The notes: generated by a model from the letters alone, not told the origin. A stretch of 64,000 bases of DNA from Chaunax sp. Z400 (GCA_037577475.1 CM075206.1:8031459-8095458), one strand, 5' to 3'. Positions 25,061-42,499 are shown, counted from the first letter of the stretch. Numbers and translations are program-made.

Positions 25061-25095
25061 TCATTGGTCGACGTCATTTCCATGCGCCAATGACA
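25060..25095. promoter_or_regulatory. Putative scramblase promoter: two CCAAT boxes flanking a CRE-like site
   Basis: ATTGG at 25063-25067 (CCAAT on the minus strand), GACGTCAT at 25070-25077 (CRE/ATF-like) and CCAAT at 25087-25091 (plus) lie within 30 bp. CCAAT boxes on opposite strands around a CRE are typical of TATA-less, sometimes bidirectional, vertebrate promoters. A TATA-like ATATTTTATT lies near 25150 on the minus strand. Binding is inferred from motif only. Confidence 0.45.
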
Positions 25096-25109
25096 AGACG
25101 GGAGTGTAG

Positions 25110-29389
<4,280 letters not shown>

Positions 29390-29660
29390 ATGAAGTGGGG
29401 AAAGGATTGAGCTCGTTCTATTCCATAGTGAGAGCCAACCACAACAGCCGATCACCTTTGCAGAAGGCCGGATCACTTGAGGAGCCTGCTGAGTGGCAAG
29501 AAAGTGTCACCAACCTTTGTGGGCTCCCTGTCAAATGCTGGTTACTGACCGTCAGCTGCAGCTAAAAATGATTTCAGATTCCGGGGTTAGAAGTTCAGCA
29601 TGCTGCTTTTTCCACCAGACTGAGGGAAAGGTGCTGTCACCATTTCTGGGCCTGTAATAA
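29390..29660. promoter_or_regulatory. Candidate conserved non-coding element
   Basis: Repeat-free, balanced-composition block with E-box-like CAGCTG (GTCAGCTGCAGC), TAATAATTTATT and GCCGATCACC/GCCGGATCACTT near-duplicates. It contrasts with its AT-rich surroundings. No open frame explains it. Conservation is inferred from texture only. Confidence 0.2.
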
Positions 29661-31144
29661 TTTATTCCTCCCTTTACAAAACTCTTTTGGCTTCCAGGTC
29701 CTATGTCTGCTTCTTAGTTTTGCATGAGGCCCATTAGTTAGCCACATGTAGGACATGTGTGAACTTTCAGAATGACGGCGGCTCTTCATGTAACTTAATC
29801 GCAGCCTGTATTCACCATCAGGATTATTTCAGAGGTGACACTATTGTCATACTGCTCACTGTTGAGCATCTTTGTATGCATTTAGTGTGCCAGTTCTGCA
29901 GGATTTTATGTCTTGCAGCATTATTGAACATTTGAGACAGCATTACTTTGCAAGATTAGATAACATTTAGAAATCAGGTTTGAAATTTCCCACTCCTCAG
30001 ACTTCTATTAAAAATTGTCCACAGGTACAAAATGTTTGAAGAAGAGCTTAGCCTGCTCTCCTTGTCCTTCTCTCCGTCATCCCATCCATCCATGGAGAGC
30101 ATCCGGAGCCATCTGCAGACCATGATCCATCCCCAAATACTGGCCATCACATAGGTGTTATTTTTCAAAGTTGGCCTTGTCCACCTCCTGCAGAGGGTGT
30201 GCGGCTGTGGTTCAAGGGAAGGTGGGAAACTTCTTAGGCCTTGTGCCCCCCTCCCTGTCGCCTGCCTCCTTGGGGGCAGCCCTTTGAGGGTGTCATAACT
30301 GGGCCTGTATAACATGGGTTACTGCTGCTGGTGGTTGGTCACAGTCGATGAAGCCTTTAAACAAACCTCCTCTCTCATGCTTTCTGTTAAAATTCAGGGG
30401 AGCAGGAGCACGGCCTGGCTCCCAGACAATTACAGATGAAGTAATGGGAAGACTCTGGAGTGGGCCTGCATTTTGACTTGTGATGGATAGAGGGTGCTCA
30501 AAGTCTATGTTTGACTAAAGAATGCTGTTTGCAACCCTAGAACTCCTGCCTTTTCTTTCCCTTCCAAAAAAACACAATCACCCTCTCCATTTTAGTTTTT
30601 TGGCTCTATGCTTGCAAGTTGCCAGCACGAAATGAGTCCTCCATGCTATAACGTGGTCTCCATTTCACAAAACTAAAGGGGAAAAAATCCATGAAGACTA
30701 TGAAACGTCCTGTAAATGGATAAAGCTGCAGAACATGCAGCTGTTGTGGTGCCATCCTGTTGTCTGGCAGGTTGGGGGGAGGGTGTATGCAAGGTAAAAT
30801 GGGACAGAAAGCCATGACAGTGTGGTGGTAATAGCATGAGAGGGTTCGCAGCACCTGGTAGTCACCTCTTTCTTCGGAGAGTCCCTGTGGACACGGTGTC
30901 CTGCTGGCACACTGTAAAACTTGATTATGGAAAACACCATCACACTGAGACTGATAAAATGAAAAATAGGAGATGTTTTTATATTCTAATTTTGGTTGTA
31001 ACTGCAGAGGAGGGACAGAAATTGTCGTAGAAATAATGTGTTTATTTTTATTTTCAAAACCCTTGTAGATTTCAGACAAATGCATATTGAAGCCAGGAAA
31101 CTTCATTCAATTCTGAAAGGTTCTTGCCCCTTTTTTCTCTGAAA
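29661..31144. other. Gene-free, nothing firm
   Basis: Contains the 113- and 166-codon minus-strand frames at 29974-30315 and 30606-31106. Neither has a recognised domain or plausible exon boundaries, so both are treated as chance. Confidence 0.3.
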
Positions 31145-31191
31145 ACTATCAACTTACATACTATCAACTTACGTTACTATCAACTTACGTT
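31145..31191. repeat. Three tandem copies of a 15-16 bp unit
   Basis: ACTATCAACTTACAT (31145-31159) is followed by two identical copies of ACTATCAACTTACGTT (31160-31175 and 31176-31191). Confidence 0.9.
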
Positions 31192-31975
31192 GCATTGACA
31201 GATGATCTTATAGTATGGACAAATGTTTATCAATGTGTGTTCTAAAACAAATATATGTTTTTTTCATTTTAGGCTCTAAATTGCATCTACATTATATTCA
31301 TTTATTTATTTATTTTAAATGAAAATGTTTTTACAATATTTTTTAAAAAAGAGGAAAAATGTTTGGCATGAAGGATCACAGATACAGAGACATGCTCTAA
31401 ATTACATCATTTGATTTATTCTACAGTTTGCATCTACAAATACAATGACATTTAAAAATAGTTGCTCAAGAGTGAGAAGAGATTATTTGCAATTCATTTA
31501 AAATGTACACATTTTACTATAATTTATTTTCTGCTTTTTTAAAAGTATTCTTAGAATTTAGGATGCATTATCATTTCAAATTTGAATTTATATCATTTCT
31601 TTTTCTATAAATGTGCTGAATGATCCTGAGCAAACAGTGCTGAGGATAGTGCACTACTGTTGAATGTAAAATGAGGAACAACTCCACGCACACAGTGAGT
31701 TTGCTGTTCCACCACGGCTGAGGGACTGTGTTGAACCTGGCCTGACCAGACGGATACGGCGAGGCGACCACCTCACCCCGTGTGAGTCTGCGCCAGTGCA
31801 AAGTGCAAAGGCCAGTGCGGTTCAGGACTTCTCCTCGGGCCGTGGTACGTGAGCCGCAGCATGTGTACGACGTGCTCGGGTTGGCCTGCACAAGGCTCAG
31901 CTCTGCACAATGCTCCTCTGTTTTATATGCTGCACTTCTATCTCATTCTCTCTTTGTCTTTATTTCTGTCCTACA

Positions 31976-31978
<3 letters not shown>

Positions 31979-32016
<38 letters not shown>

Positions 32017-32039
32017 ATACACACACACACACACACACA
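31979..32039. repeat. (TC)n plus (AC)n microsatellite
   Basis: TC run at 31979-32013 followed closely by an AC run at 32019-32039. Confidence 0.95.
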
Positions 32040-32196
32040 GGCACATAAGCTGAAGAGCTCTCTCCACGCAGTTGGAAAGACAAGGGTCACTGACTGGATG
32101 CTCCCAGCTGAGTACTTCAGTTCAGCCCTTCCCTGAAACAAACACATGTGCACAGACACACACGTACAAACACAGCACACACACATAGACACACAT

Positions 32197-32198
<2 letters not shown>

Positions 32199-32240
<42 letters not shown>
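32199..32240. repeat. (CA)n microsatellite
   Basis: Pure CA run, preceded from about 32155 by interrupted CACA/CATG units that are probably its decayed part. Confidence 0.95.
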
Positions 32241-32242
<2 letters not shown>

Positions 32243-35200
32243 TGTTAATGTCTTTTTCCATGCTGATACCCTGTGCAAAGCTCTGGTGATGCTGCAGTCT
32301 GCATTTCTCCCTGAAACTCGAGCAGTAACTGAACGTGTTTCCTTAGAATCAGTAACAATTGTTTCAGAAATACATCGTTAAGCAGATGAGGGAATACTTC
32401 ATCTGTTATTTAGAACAACAATCTTAATAGTAAAATGTTTCATTGCTATTGAAACAATCTGTCCTAAATTCCAATTAAAAATGTAACATTTAAAACTGTG
32501 TTCTCTTCATTGTCTTATTCTGAGCCTAACATGTTCTGAATAAAATAAAACCAACAGATAGTGTTTCTAATTAAAATAAAACAACAAAGTCCACTATCAT
32601 CATCGCTTTAATAAAGTTGCAGATTATTATTATTATGTCTCACATAATACACAACTGAGATCAAATTCTGTCTGCTTTCAAACCCCAGCGCAGCCTGAAT
32701 AATGGGTACTTTCTTTGTGAAGTCTTTTTTTTTATATTTATTTTTGCAATAATACAACCATTAATGTTTCAGGAAAATTGAAACCAGACATTGAAGATAT
32801 TTGAAAATGCGGTTTGTACTGCAAATCATTAGTATTACAAGGGACGTCCTGCAGTGATATTCTTTCTTTATTTTACTACTGTTAATGTTTGATGTGTGTT
32901 TATTTTTATGCTCTGTGTTGTTTGTTTGTTTTCTTATGAGTAGTTGTGCCATTCTTAATTAAGTGAAGGACTCTAAATAAGCCTTTTAGGCTTCTTTCCT
33001 CTCCTGCACTCTGATTACTTTCTTTTTTATTGAATCTACATCTATTCGTATTTTGTGGTAATAAACTGAGTTAAAACTGATGAGCTGGGAAGCCCATAAA
33101 GGTACTGAGTTTCACTTTATTACCAGGCAGGCGTTTCATACTATAGCAAATTGTAATAAAATAATGTTTAACTAAACACACACATGAAGTATGGAGGCAG
33201 TGGTTGAATTATGCATAAGTGATAGACTTTACACTCACAGAACTTTTACTTTAAACTGATGGACCGTGGACGGAAGATGATTCAATCGACAACCTCTCAA
33301 TGCTCCAGTGAAATAATCACCGCCATAATGCTGTAGTATCGATCAAACACACAGTAATCCTGTAGCCGTTAATCATTTGTGTCAAAACTGGAGAAACATA
33401 AGCCAAGCAGGCAGCACAGGGGGTGTGCAGAGGAAGTGGAATGCATGAGGAACAGGGAGGTTGATCCCTCTGCTGCTTTGACGTCAGGCATCCATCTACT
33501 GGTGTTATTCCTTAATCTGATTCACTTGGCTGCTCAACAGACCGGTCTTGCCTGTTGCAGAGGTTTCATGTGTGATGGATGCTATTGTCAGAAATGCCAA
33601 GGTCAATATGCGACGCAGTCACAAAAAAAAAAGACTTTCTTATTTCAAAAGTGCTTCCCATGTATCATCATCTCTGCAATCTGACCTTGCTTCCCTCTGT
33701 AATAACATTCAGAGGGAGGACAACTGCTGGGTGCATGATCATGGGCTGGCGTTGATCTTTAAAACGGGTCATGGCGCGCCAGAGAAGCAACCCATGTCAC
33801 TCATGACAGTATGCAGGCATATTACTTACAGTAAGACAGATTTGGAAATGGAGTTGTACTGTCTGGCATGAAAGCTGCAGGACAATTATGTCTTGATTTG
33901 CGCATCTTAACAGAGGGGCCCACCATTTGACTGCATGCTGTCTGTACGACAGCAATTAGCTGATATCAAGGCACATCATCGAATGATCACGTAAACAGAT
34001 TTAGAGTAATGAAATGTCAATTTTAGCAAATGACAAACAATAAATGAGAACTTATCGCATAAGCAGGCAAGAAATTGAATCTAATAGTTTGTCAGCTTGA
34101 CTGACAATCCCAGCCATACTTCACATTATATGATTTACTCATCCACATAACCATTAAACCTTAATGTCACCACACTGACAGTTATGCATAAAGCATTGGG
34201 CAACTTCTTGCAAAGTTCAAAAGTAAGATGTTTTTATCAACATATCCTTGATTACAAACAATATGGGCTGATTGCATTCTACTAATTTTCAAGCTTTTAA
34301 AGAACATTTAAAATGCACTGATTGAAATGATAATTTGTATCTGATATAGTTTTTCTGCAAAGAATATTGTTGCAAAAATGTTTTAAAATTTTTAATAAAT
34401 CTACTCGTTCTCCCTCGTTGATCCAATGACAATCCAGATTCCATGAATATGCAAACATTGCTCATTTCAAAGTCCAACAGTGAGACACACAAGATGTCTC
34501 CTGCTTCACTGAAAAGTCCACTCTCAGTGCACTGCAGCCTTTTAACGAAACATCAGGACATTTTCCAGCCAAAAAGGAGATGTGAGATAAGCCAATACAG
34601 GATCTTTTCCAAACCCTAACCAAATGTCTCTTATGCCTAACTTAACCAACATAAAATGGAAACACAAAGAAATATTACTTTTCAACACATAAAACATGAA
34701 GCTTATCTAACTGTGGTTTGCAGAAAAGTCGTGTACATCACCAACATTTATTAAGGACAGTTGGATTAATTCTGATACACGTGTTTTAATCTCAGATTCA
34801 ATGTGAAATAAATGAGAAAAAAGCCATTTATGTCAAACTCTCCATGAACATTATTCCACACAGAGAAGGTCAAACATCCAAAATGACAAAAAGCAAAACA
34901 CATTGATTGTAGTTGTTAGAACCAGTAGACTACAATTTTCACCATACCACTCAGTTAATTGCTTGATTACTGATAGTTTTAATGGGACTGTCTGATGATG
35001 ACAAAAAAATTACATGTCGTTAGGGGCAGTTATCACCTAAAGAGATAGACGGCACACTGCCTTGGTTTTTACAGATTGATGTAAGGAAATGACTGCAAAA
35101 CAGAGGTGTGTTTCCCCATGCAGCTTCGATTCCTACTGTCCACTGATTCACTGCTCCCACAAGGGAGACTGACCCCTTGGATGGGGATGGCCCCCCTCTA

Positions 35201-35289
35201 CACAGTTAAATATGCTCACAGGAAGGAACTGGAGAGGAAAAAATTATGTCTGTAAGACTTTAAACCAGCCTGCTGTGTCTGCCCTGTCC
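32241..35289. other. Gene-free, AT-rich, nothing recognised
   Basis: No exon, transposon or notable repeat recognised. The overlapping frames at 33379-33871 (+) lack domain similarity. Confidence 0.35.
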
Positions 35290-35500
35290 AGCTTTCTTTT
35301 TCTTTTTTTCTAAGGCCAGCGGAAAAGTAGTATCCTAAGTCTTAGAAAATGACTTCAATTAACCATAATGTTAATCACTATTGCTCAGAACAAAAGTCAA
35401 GCTGAGAAATCCCTTGATGGAAATTGTTATAATTGCCCTAACAACTGGAGTGAGTATTTCTCCGTGCTTAATTACATGTGACTTAATATTTAAATATACC
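35290..35500. promoter_or_regulatory. Candidate conserved non-coding element
   Basis: Repeat-free block with clustered homeodomain-like cores (CAATTAACCATAATGTTAATCAC, GCTTAATTACATGTG) and an ACAACTGG E-box-like string. It has no coding potential. The cluster density is unlike the neighbouring AT-rich spacer. Conservation is not tested. Confidence 0.25.
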
Positions 35501-36841
35501 ATTTGCCGGTTTTAAAGTATCTTAATCACAGTCATTAATTTTAAATCTCTAGCATTTGGAGTGGTGGGGGAGCAGACAAACACCTTTTACAGTGAGACTG
35601 GTTACATGTGGCAGGTAACATTGGTAGAATGTCAGGCATGTATTATGCACGAGGTGCTGCTGACAGGTCCTGTATGCCGAGACAAGAACAGGTAATTGTG
35701 CTTTCCTTACAGTAGAAGGTAGGGAGCAATCTGTAACACACAAGCCTTTGAGATCTGTCTTGTAGCTCTGAAGAATCCATTGAAAATATATATAAAAATA
35801 TAAAATACATTTGAAAATATTTAAATATATATAATGGGACTTTTCAGACAAAATTTAATTTTCATCACTACAAAAAAATAAAAGAATAAGAGTAAATTGT
35901 CGAAGTAATGCTGTTCCTGTTCTTTTATTTCTATTGAATACAGTGGTTAAATTCAAAATTTGCAGAATAGGGCTGGAACAATTGGCCGATGAGTTGGTTT
36001 GCAGGCCGTGAAATTTACAACCATCAGTCTTGAAAATCAGTAAATTGCTGACATCATTTATTTTGCAAAATCGCCAAACATCAGCAGTTTCCAGCTTCTA
36101 ACATGTGAGGATTTGCAGTTTGTCTGTTTGAAATCTGTATAGTTTTAGTTCTGGACTGAAGTTAGTCAGTGAGTAAAATGAAGAGATGTTCCCTTAGGCT
36201 CTGGGAGAGTGTGATGACCATTTTTAAATTATTATCTAAACATTTTATTGTCTATACAATCAACAGTTTCCTTTGTAATGTAAATTATCTTAAATGTCAG
36301 ACAAATGAATACGGTACTAGTCATCAAATGTTCATTCCCTCCTCGTCCCTCACTGTGGTTTAGGAACTTGTGGAATGGCTTCTCGGGGGTTCAGGGGTGG
36401 CAACTCCAGTGTCCTGGCCTGCAGCCAACTGTGACACTCCCAATCTGGCCACCTAAATCACAGCCTCATCTAATTGGCCAAATCACCCGCTGTTCTAAGA
36501 CCCCCGTTGGTGCATGGCAAAGGCCATCTAAGAAATCAGACAATGTTTGCAAACTGTTAATGTCGTGTTTGGTCAGTGCTCAGAGACGCATACAGGTTAT
36601 AAAAATTAAGGACGAAAAAATGAATAGTTCCATTTCATGTTTGAATTTCAACAGTAAGAATAAGTTTCCAGTTTCAGAGCAATTACTGCAATATACACAA
36701 ATCAACCAGACACTGGGATGCTGCGTTTCATCCATGCTGTCACCTATCGACAGTTGACAATAAGCTAAAATGCTGCAGGGCTAGCAAACACACAGGCATA
36801 CACGGAGAAGCGCACACGCCAACACACACACAGCAGCCCGT

Positions 36842-36868
36842 ACACACACACACACACACACACACACA
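36842..36868. repeat. (AC)n microsatellite
   Basis: Pure AC run with interrupted CACAC units just upstream (36786-36832). Confidence 0.92.
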
Positions 36869-36939
36869 AGTTAAGCAGGCCTTTGGGTCACGCAGTGTGA
36901 GTGAAAAACAGAGTGGGAGTGAGCGAGCAGCTGCAGGAG

Positions 36940-37036
36940 CCATGGGGTGGGTTGGGCCTTACGGCGAGCAGCGAGGGGCTGGGGGAGGCTTAGGGGCTGG
37001 AGGAGGCTGGGGAGGCTGGGGAGGGCTGTGGGGAGA
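36940..37036 (+). repeat. G-rich tract with G-quadruplex potential
   Basis: The plus strand has successive G runs (GGGG, GGG, GGG, then GGGG-CT-GGGGG, GGGG, GGGG, GGGG, GGGG) with loops mostly under 13 bases between 36944 and 37033. The GGCTGGGGAGGCTGGGGAGG portion is a short tandem. The Gly-rich open frame over it is an artefact. Confidence 0.7.
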
Positions 37037-40000
37037 CCCTGAGCCAGGGGCAGCTTGCTTAATTGGAGCTCATTTACACAGCAGTGGAGCAGGAGACACC
37101 TGAAGGGCCTTCACTGCCTTATTCAGCTAAATGGCTCCCACTCCCCATCTTCCACAAGTCAGATTCCTCTTCTTATTTATTCACTCATTTCTCTCTCATA
37201 ATATCATTCCTGCCTCTGCTAATCCAGATTTTTCTCCATATTTGCTTACACGAGCTGTCAGATTTATTACAGTTTGCAATGAAGCACATTGTAAAAGATG
37301 ATTAGACACATAAAAGACAGCAGCGGCGAGGAAATTCCAAAAAACTGCTGCACACACAGGTTTTTGACAGGCCCCATAAAGTGTCTTTAATATATTAAGT
37401 TGTTATGAAATAATTAAATCAGCTTGTGTTGACACTAAAAACCCATCGCAACATTGTCCCCTAGCCTTGAACTGGAGGTAATATGGCAAGGTGGAAAACA
37501 GGAGGGAGCCATGAGGGAGAATATGATGAGGAGGAAGAGGAGTAGGAGGAGGAGTGGAGCCAAAAGAGGAACGACTTACTGTAATCATAGTCATGTTCAA
37601 TCAGACACCTGCTATTAAGTTGATAAATACACTTTTCCCAGTGTGAGTCCAGATGCACTGAGTACCCCTAAGGCACTGTTCTGCTCTTTAACTACCTACT
37701 CCGCCCGGCTTCTTCACTCTACCACCGACCATTAACTCACATTTCACCCAGTCTCACAAAATGTCCTGAAATCCATTCCTTACAGGACACCATATGATTG
37801 ACTAAATGCAGCCCTCAATAGTAAGACTGAACAGATTTGGTGAGAGGTTTTTCTGGCAGTTGGTGAGGGAAGGGAAGGGAGTTGGGGACATTTTTAGTCC
37901 ATTAGTAAGTACTATTTTTTCCCCCCTTTATTCCCTTTGTGCTTACTGTAATAAGAAAAAATGGGAGCAGAGTCTGTGTGCGTGTTGCGGTGGGTGGGGG
38001 TGTATGAAGAGGTTGTTGTGTTTGAGGCAAGGAGGATGCACAGACAAAGCTCCTTGCCTCCTTAATCTCTTGTCTCGTGTTTTCAGCTCCCGTCGGTGCC
38101 CACATGCTGGCCACGAGGCCAAGAGGATGCCTCCTGTAGAGAGTCTTACTCAGCACGGTGTCATGGCTGCCACGACACCTGATAAACATTAAGCACAGAC
38201 TGTGATATAAGTGTTATTATTATTGTTTATTTATTTTATGTCCCTCTAGTAATGCAGAGCCTCCTCAGTTTGTTTGTGGCTGCCGTTTGGTAAAATTAGG
38301 GAGCAATACAAGGGCTTGCACGTCTACGGTATATGGTGATTTTTTCTTTGGACCAGAAGAGAAAGTAAAGCAATTTATACCAGGTTTAAATGGGCTTTGG
38401 GATTTAAGGAAACAAGTTATCACAGCTTTGTGATTTGGGCACTTGTCGCTCTATTTTAGGGACTGTATGAAAATTATTGGTGTGGTGAAAGGAGCAAGGC
38501 TCACCCCAGGATTATTATGTTTTCTTTCAACCCTAGTCTTGGGCTAGAAACAAATAAGACTATTTCCACAACATTTTAAAATAATAACTGAGTATTAAGT
38601 TGGTACTACTTGTGTAATTGTGTAGTATAAACTATAGCATGTAACATAGGATGGACATTCTATTCCCTTAAATAGGCTAAAGAGGTTTCAGGCAAGAAGG
38701 GTGAGGAAAAAAAAGAAAGAGCATACAGTTTACAAACTACACTACCCTCAGCCAAAAGAAAAATTACAATACCTCACCCCTTTTCTGACCCACCTCTCCC
38801 CTCTAAAACCTTCATACAGTCTCTTGTGACTCACTTTGAACATGTACAAAATACCTTCCCGCATCTTTAGTCCTCCTGTCAGGTATTACACCCCCTGAGT
38901 GTCTGCCTCAGGCATGATCACAGGCCATGGGGGTGTGGCGAGGCTGCTGTGTTCAGCAAAGCCGATCTGATCAATAACGAGAGCATGTTTTTTTGAAAGC
39001 CTCTAATTCTCCAGTTTATTTTTTTGTCAAAATAAGACTACACTACACACAATCTCTTCCTGGACATATGAGCTAATAAGAATCCTATGATCAATGTAAG
39101 AATATTGTATCTGGGTAATCTAAACTTCTTGCATCAATATTATGAATGTTCTAAAGAATGAACTAAACAAACTTGTGGAAACAGCATGGTTCAAAGCCAG
39201 ACTCCCCAATGTTATTGAAATCCAAACTCGCTTTGAAACATGAATATCCTGTGTACATTTTCCCGAAAATGTTTTTCTTCACTTCTTCTGACTCCATAAA
39301 GAATATTCATAACTTTGCGGTCAGAGTTCAAAACCATCCCGTCCAGAACATCTGAAAAGCAACAGTGGCCTAACATACTATTACCCTCTTAAAATTGCAC
39401 ACTGATTGAGTTGCAAACTGACTGGGGCGAGATGTGTCTGGAGATTTCAGAGGGGGGGGGGGGTTTCTCTCTCCATCTTTCTCTCGCTCCTCCATCCCTT
39501 TCTCTTCTATCTATCGGCTGAGCGAAATTCATCATCTGTTGCAAGGGCGCGGCACATGATAAGCATGCAAGCGGGAGAGCCGGGGCCGCTATATCACTGG
39601 AAATGAATGAACGACCTCACTTTGACCCGTGCATGGGAGGAAAACACATGTTCTGCTGGTTTTGGCTGGCTGGCTACCTGCAGAGAGGGATGGGAATTCC
39701 TCCGTCAGAGGAGGGATGGGGAGATGGAGGGATGGAAAAGATGAGGAAGGAGGGGGGGAGGTCTCCATGTGTCTGTGACACCCTGACATTAACTTGGATA
39801 TTGTTGGCATATTGTCCGTTTATCAGACGTCGCTAGTGTCTTGATGACATCTTTGAATATTTTAAAATGTACTTAAGTTAGGAGAATGAATAGACATAAG
39901 GGGGAGGGCGACAAAATATAGCATGGATGGAAAGTTGGTGCATTATATTATATGAAGTGGTATGCTTGTTAGAGGGAACAAAGTGTGAGAAGTGGTAACC

Positions 40001-41129
40001 TTTCCAACAACCGTAGCCTAATAGACATTTAACGTGACATTTATAAAGCTGCTAAGCTCTCTTACACTGTGGTCACACTGCAAATCCCGTGTTTCCTGCT
40101 ATGAGTTCAGCAAGGTCTATGGTTACCTATTGTTTTTTTATTATGTGTAAAGCATTTTTCACTCTCTAAAGCTATGGGAGAATGGGAACCCTTAGTCCAC
40201 TCATGCTTCAATTCTGAATCAGTTTCTACACTTTCTCTCTCCGTCTTCCAGTGAAATGCAGCTCTGGAATTAATTACTGGTGGAGTTTGTGTGTGCACCT
40301 ATGTTTGTGTGCATGCATGCCTGAGTTTGTGTACGCAAGATGCAGTTGTCAGCCATGCTTGAAAACCTCAATTTATGTACTCCAGAGGGCAGGTAAATGT
40401 GTGTGCATTTGTCGCGACACACAAATGTGTTACAAAGCATGCTCATGCATGCATGCATGCTTGCAGTGGCAAAGTATGTGCATGTGCACACTTTTTGTCT
40501 GTGTGTGTGTATGTTTGAAGAGTAAGGTTTGTGTGTGTGTTTTACACATATGGAGAAACACTGTTTGCACCACCGCTAGAGTTTATATACCGTAGCTACC
40601 TGACTGTGTTTCAGTGTCAGACGGTTACAAACTGTGGAGAGGGGGCCTTGGCCTCATGTCTGGTCATGGAGCAGGAGAATGTAGAAAAGGCGGCATGTGG
40701 CAGTGGAGGTATGGATTGCTACAGAAGGGCGTGGTCAGTGGATAAAGAAGCCGATTCCTGTTACTGGGCTGTGGAATGAAGGGCAAAAAAAGGGGTTGGT
40801 AAGGGGGTTGCTGGAGGCGGTCCATATCGCCCCTTTATTTACTTTGACCCTAGGTCTGCGGGAGGCCCAGGGAGGGCACATGCCAAACTCCCCAGGCGGG
40901 CAGAGCTGCCCTGCCCTCTCTCTCACCTCTCTGCCCGCCCCTCTGTCTCCTGTAAGATATATGTCTGCTTGTAGCCAGGGCTGCATCAGCATGTTGTTTT
41001 ACATTAATAGTAGGCTATAGTGTATAGTACAGATCATTTAAGTGATTTTATTATGACAAAGTTCTTGTTGCTGTGCACCTCATGCTAAAGACAGCTCTTT
41101 CAAATGTGAATTAATTTTGGCTTCATGTC
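37037..41129. other. Gene-free; decayed TG/CATG microsatellite near 40290-40550
   Basis: No supported exon. Notable items are a GGA-rich stretch at 37527-37557, a 12-G homopolymer at 39452-39463, and GTGTGTGCATGCATGC-type interrupted repeats at 40290-40550 that create short Cys-rich frames on both strands. Confidence 0.35.
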
Positions 41130-41559
41130 TACAGAACTCATTGCATCTCTTTTATTAAATTAAACAAAGCAGTTTATCCTTATATTTGTAAATTGGTCTT
41201 TATGTTTAGAATTTAATATTTAAATTTGGGCGATGCTGCACAATGTTGTTCCCTCTTGCATTTCACCATAAACCTACTATGATTTATTTCGAAGCTCCTC
41301 TACAATAGCTGGGGGATATTCTTCGACAAATTAATTTCCACGTGATGAGCAACAACGCACATTAAACTTTAATCTTAAATAAATGTGACGCATGTTATTT
41401 GAGAATGCAATTTTACAAATGTGTAGGGCTAATTGGTAAATTATGCATACAGCTCATCAGTTGCTTCTTTAATAAACTCACAATTAGTACTATAAATGGA
41501 GGACGATAGGGAAAAAAAGGGAGACGGAAAAAGAGCAGTGGTTCTTAAGATTTTAATTA

Positions 41560-41840
41560 TTCAAATTAGGCAAAGTGTACCTGCCTGATATCAGTGTCAT
41601 CACAGCAGTAATTATTACCATGGTAATGCTATTGCCACGGTGAATCAGAGTGGGATTTATTTAGTTAAAGAAATTAGGCAGTGTGATTTGAAATACAAAC
41701 ATAATTGCAAATGTTAAGTGATTTTTCACTTTTAGTGGCCATTATAATCGTTTAAAGCGCATTTCCTCTTAGAAATCTCAGCCCTCCCAGCATTCATGGC
41801 AGCATTTAAATATTTTAGTACACATATGCTCACACTGTAA
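41560..41840. promoter_or_regulatory. Strong candidate conserved enhancer-like element
   Basis: Repeat-free block with many TAAT/ATTA cores (TTTTAATTATTCAAATTAGG, CAGTAATTATTACC), a perfect 14-bp palindrome ATTACCATGGTAAT (41614-41627), GATATCAGTGTCATCACAG, and ATTATAATCGTTTAAAGCGC. No open frame runs through it. Texture and motif density resemble deeply conserved developmental enhancers (inference). Confidence 0.3.
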
Positions 41841-42049
41841 TAAATGAAATAAAATCAGGGGTCACATTTCTTTATATTTTTATGAGCAAAGAAAAGCTGT
41901 TAGACTTAAGGAATTTAATTACGTGAAAACAGAACCTTGGAGCAATCACTAGTTGTTGTTTTTTTTAAATTAAAAGCAATGATTCTGATATGTCTTACAG
42001 CAGAGACTAACCCAATGTTGACATCATGGACTGACTGCTTTTTGAGCGT

Positions 42050-42260
42050 TGTTTAGCGAGGGGCCGGTTAATTGATTGTATAATCATGTCATGGCGTATA
42101 GAGGGTAACCGAGATGACTCCGGGGCAAATATGTCCTCGTGATCACGGTGCCCTCCTGCCCAGTAAGCTCAGCGGAGTCAGTTGCAGCACAGTGGCAGGG
42201 CTGAAAATGTCACCCCAAGATGACAGTCATATTCCATTACAGCTATCACTCAATACCTTC
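42050..42260. promoter_or_regulatory. Candidate conserved non-coding element
   Basis: Balanced, repeat-free sequence containing GGTTAATTGATTGTATAATCATG, CATGGCGTATAGAGGGTAACC and GTGATCACGG. Non-coding in all frames over any useful length. Confidence 0.22.
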
Positions 42261-42499
42261 AAGCATGGCAAATGAGAGTGTTTCAACAGAGCATAAAGTC
42301 CCAAAGGGAAAACACTATTGATATAAATTGGAAATGTTGTCACGAGGACTTTATTCTCTCAAACTGAACTCTATCTGTGGATTTGATCGTTAATCGAGAT
42401 TTCACAGCTGCATATATGCTCCACAAAGAAAAAGGGGAGGAAGTTGAAAAATTAAAATAAGCATATTTTGTGATGTGAGTGACCTGCTGCGAGACACCG

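Noticed and set aside
30606..31106. 166-codon minus-strand frame, second longest in the window
   Set aside because: No recognisable domain, no consistent splice sites, ordinary intergenic composition and overlapping frames on both strands.
40251..40595. Cys-rich 114-codon plus-strand frame resembling a small secreted toxin-like or cysteine-rich peptide
   Set aside because: The Cys/Val/His content comes from decayed GTGTGT/GCATGC microsatellite; no signal peptide or conserved cysteine spacing.
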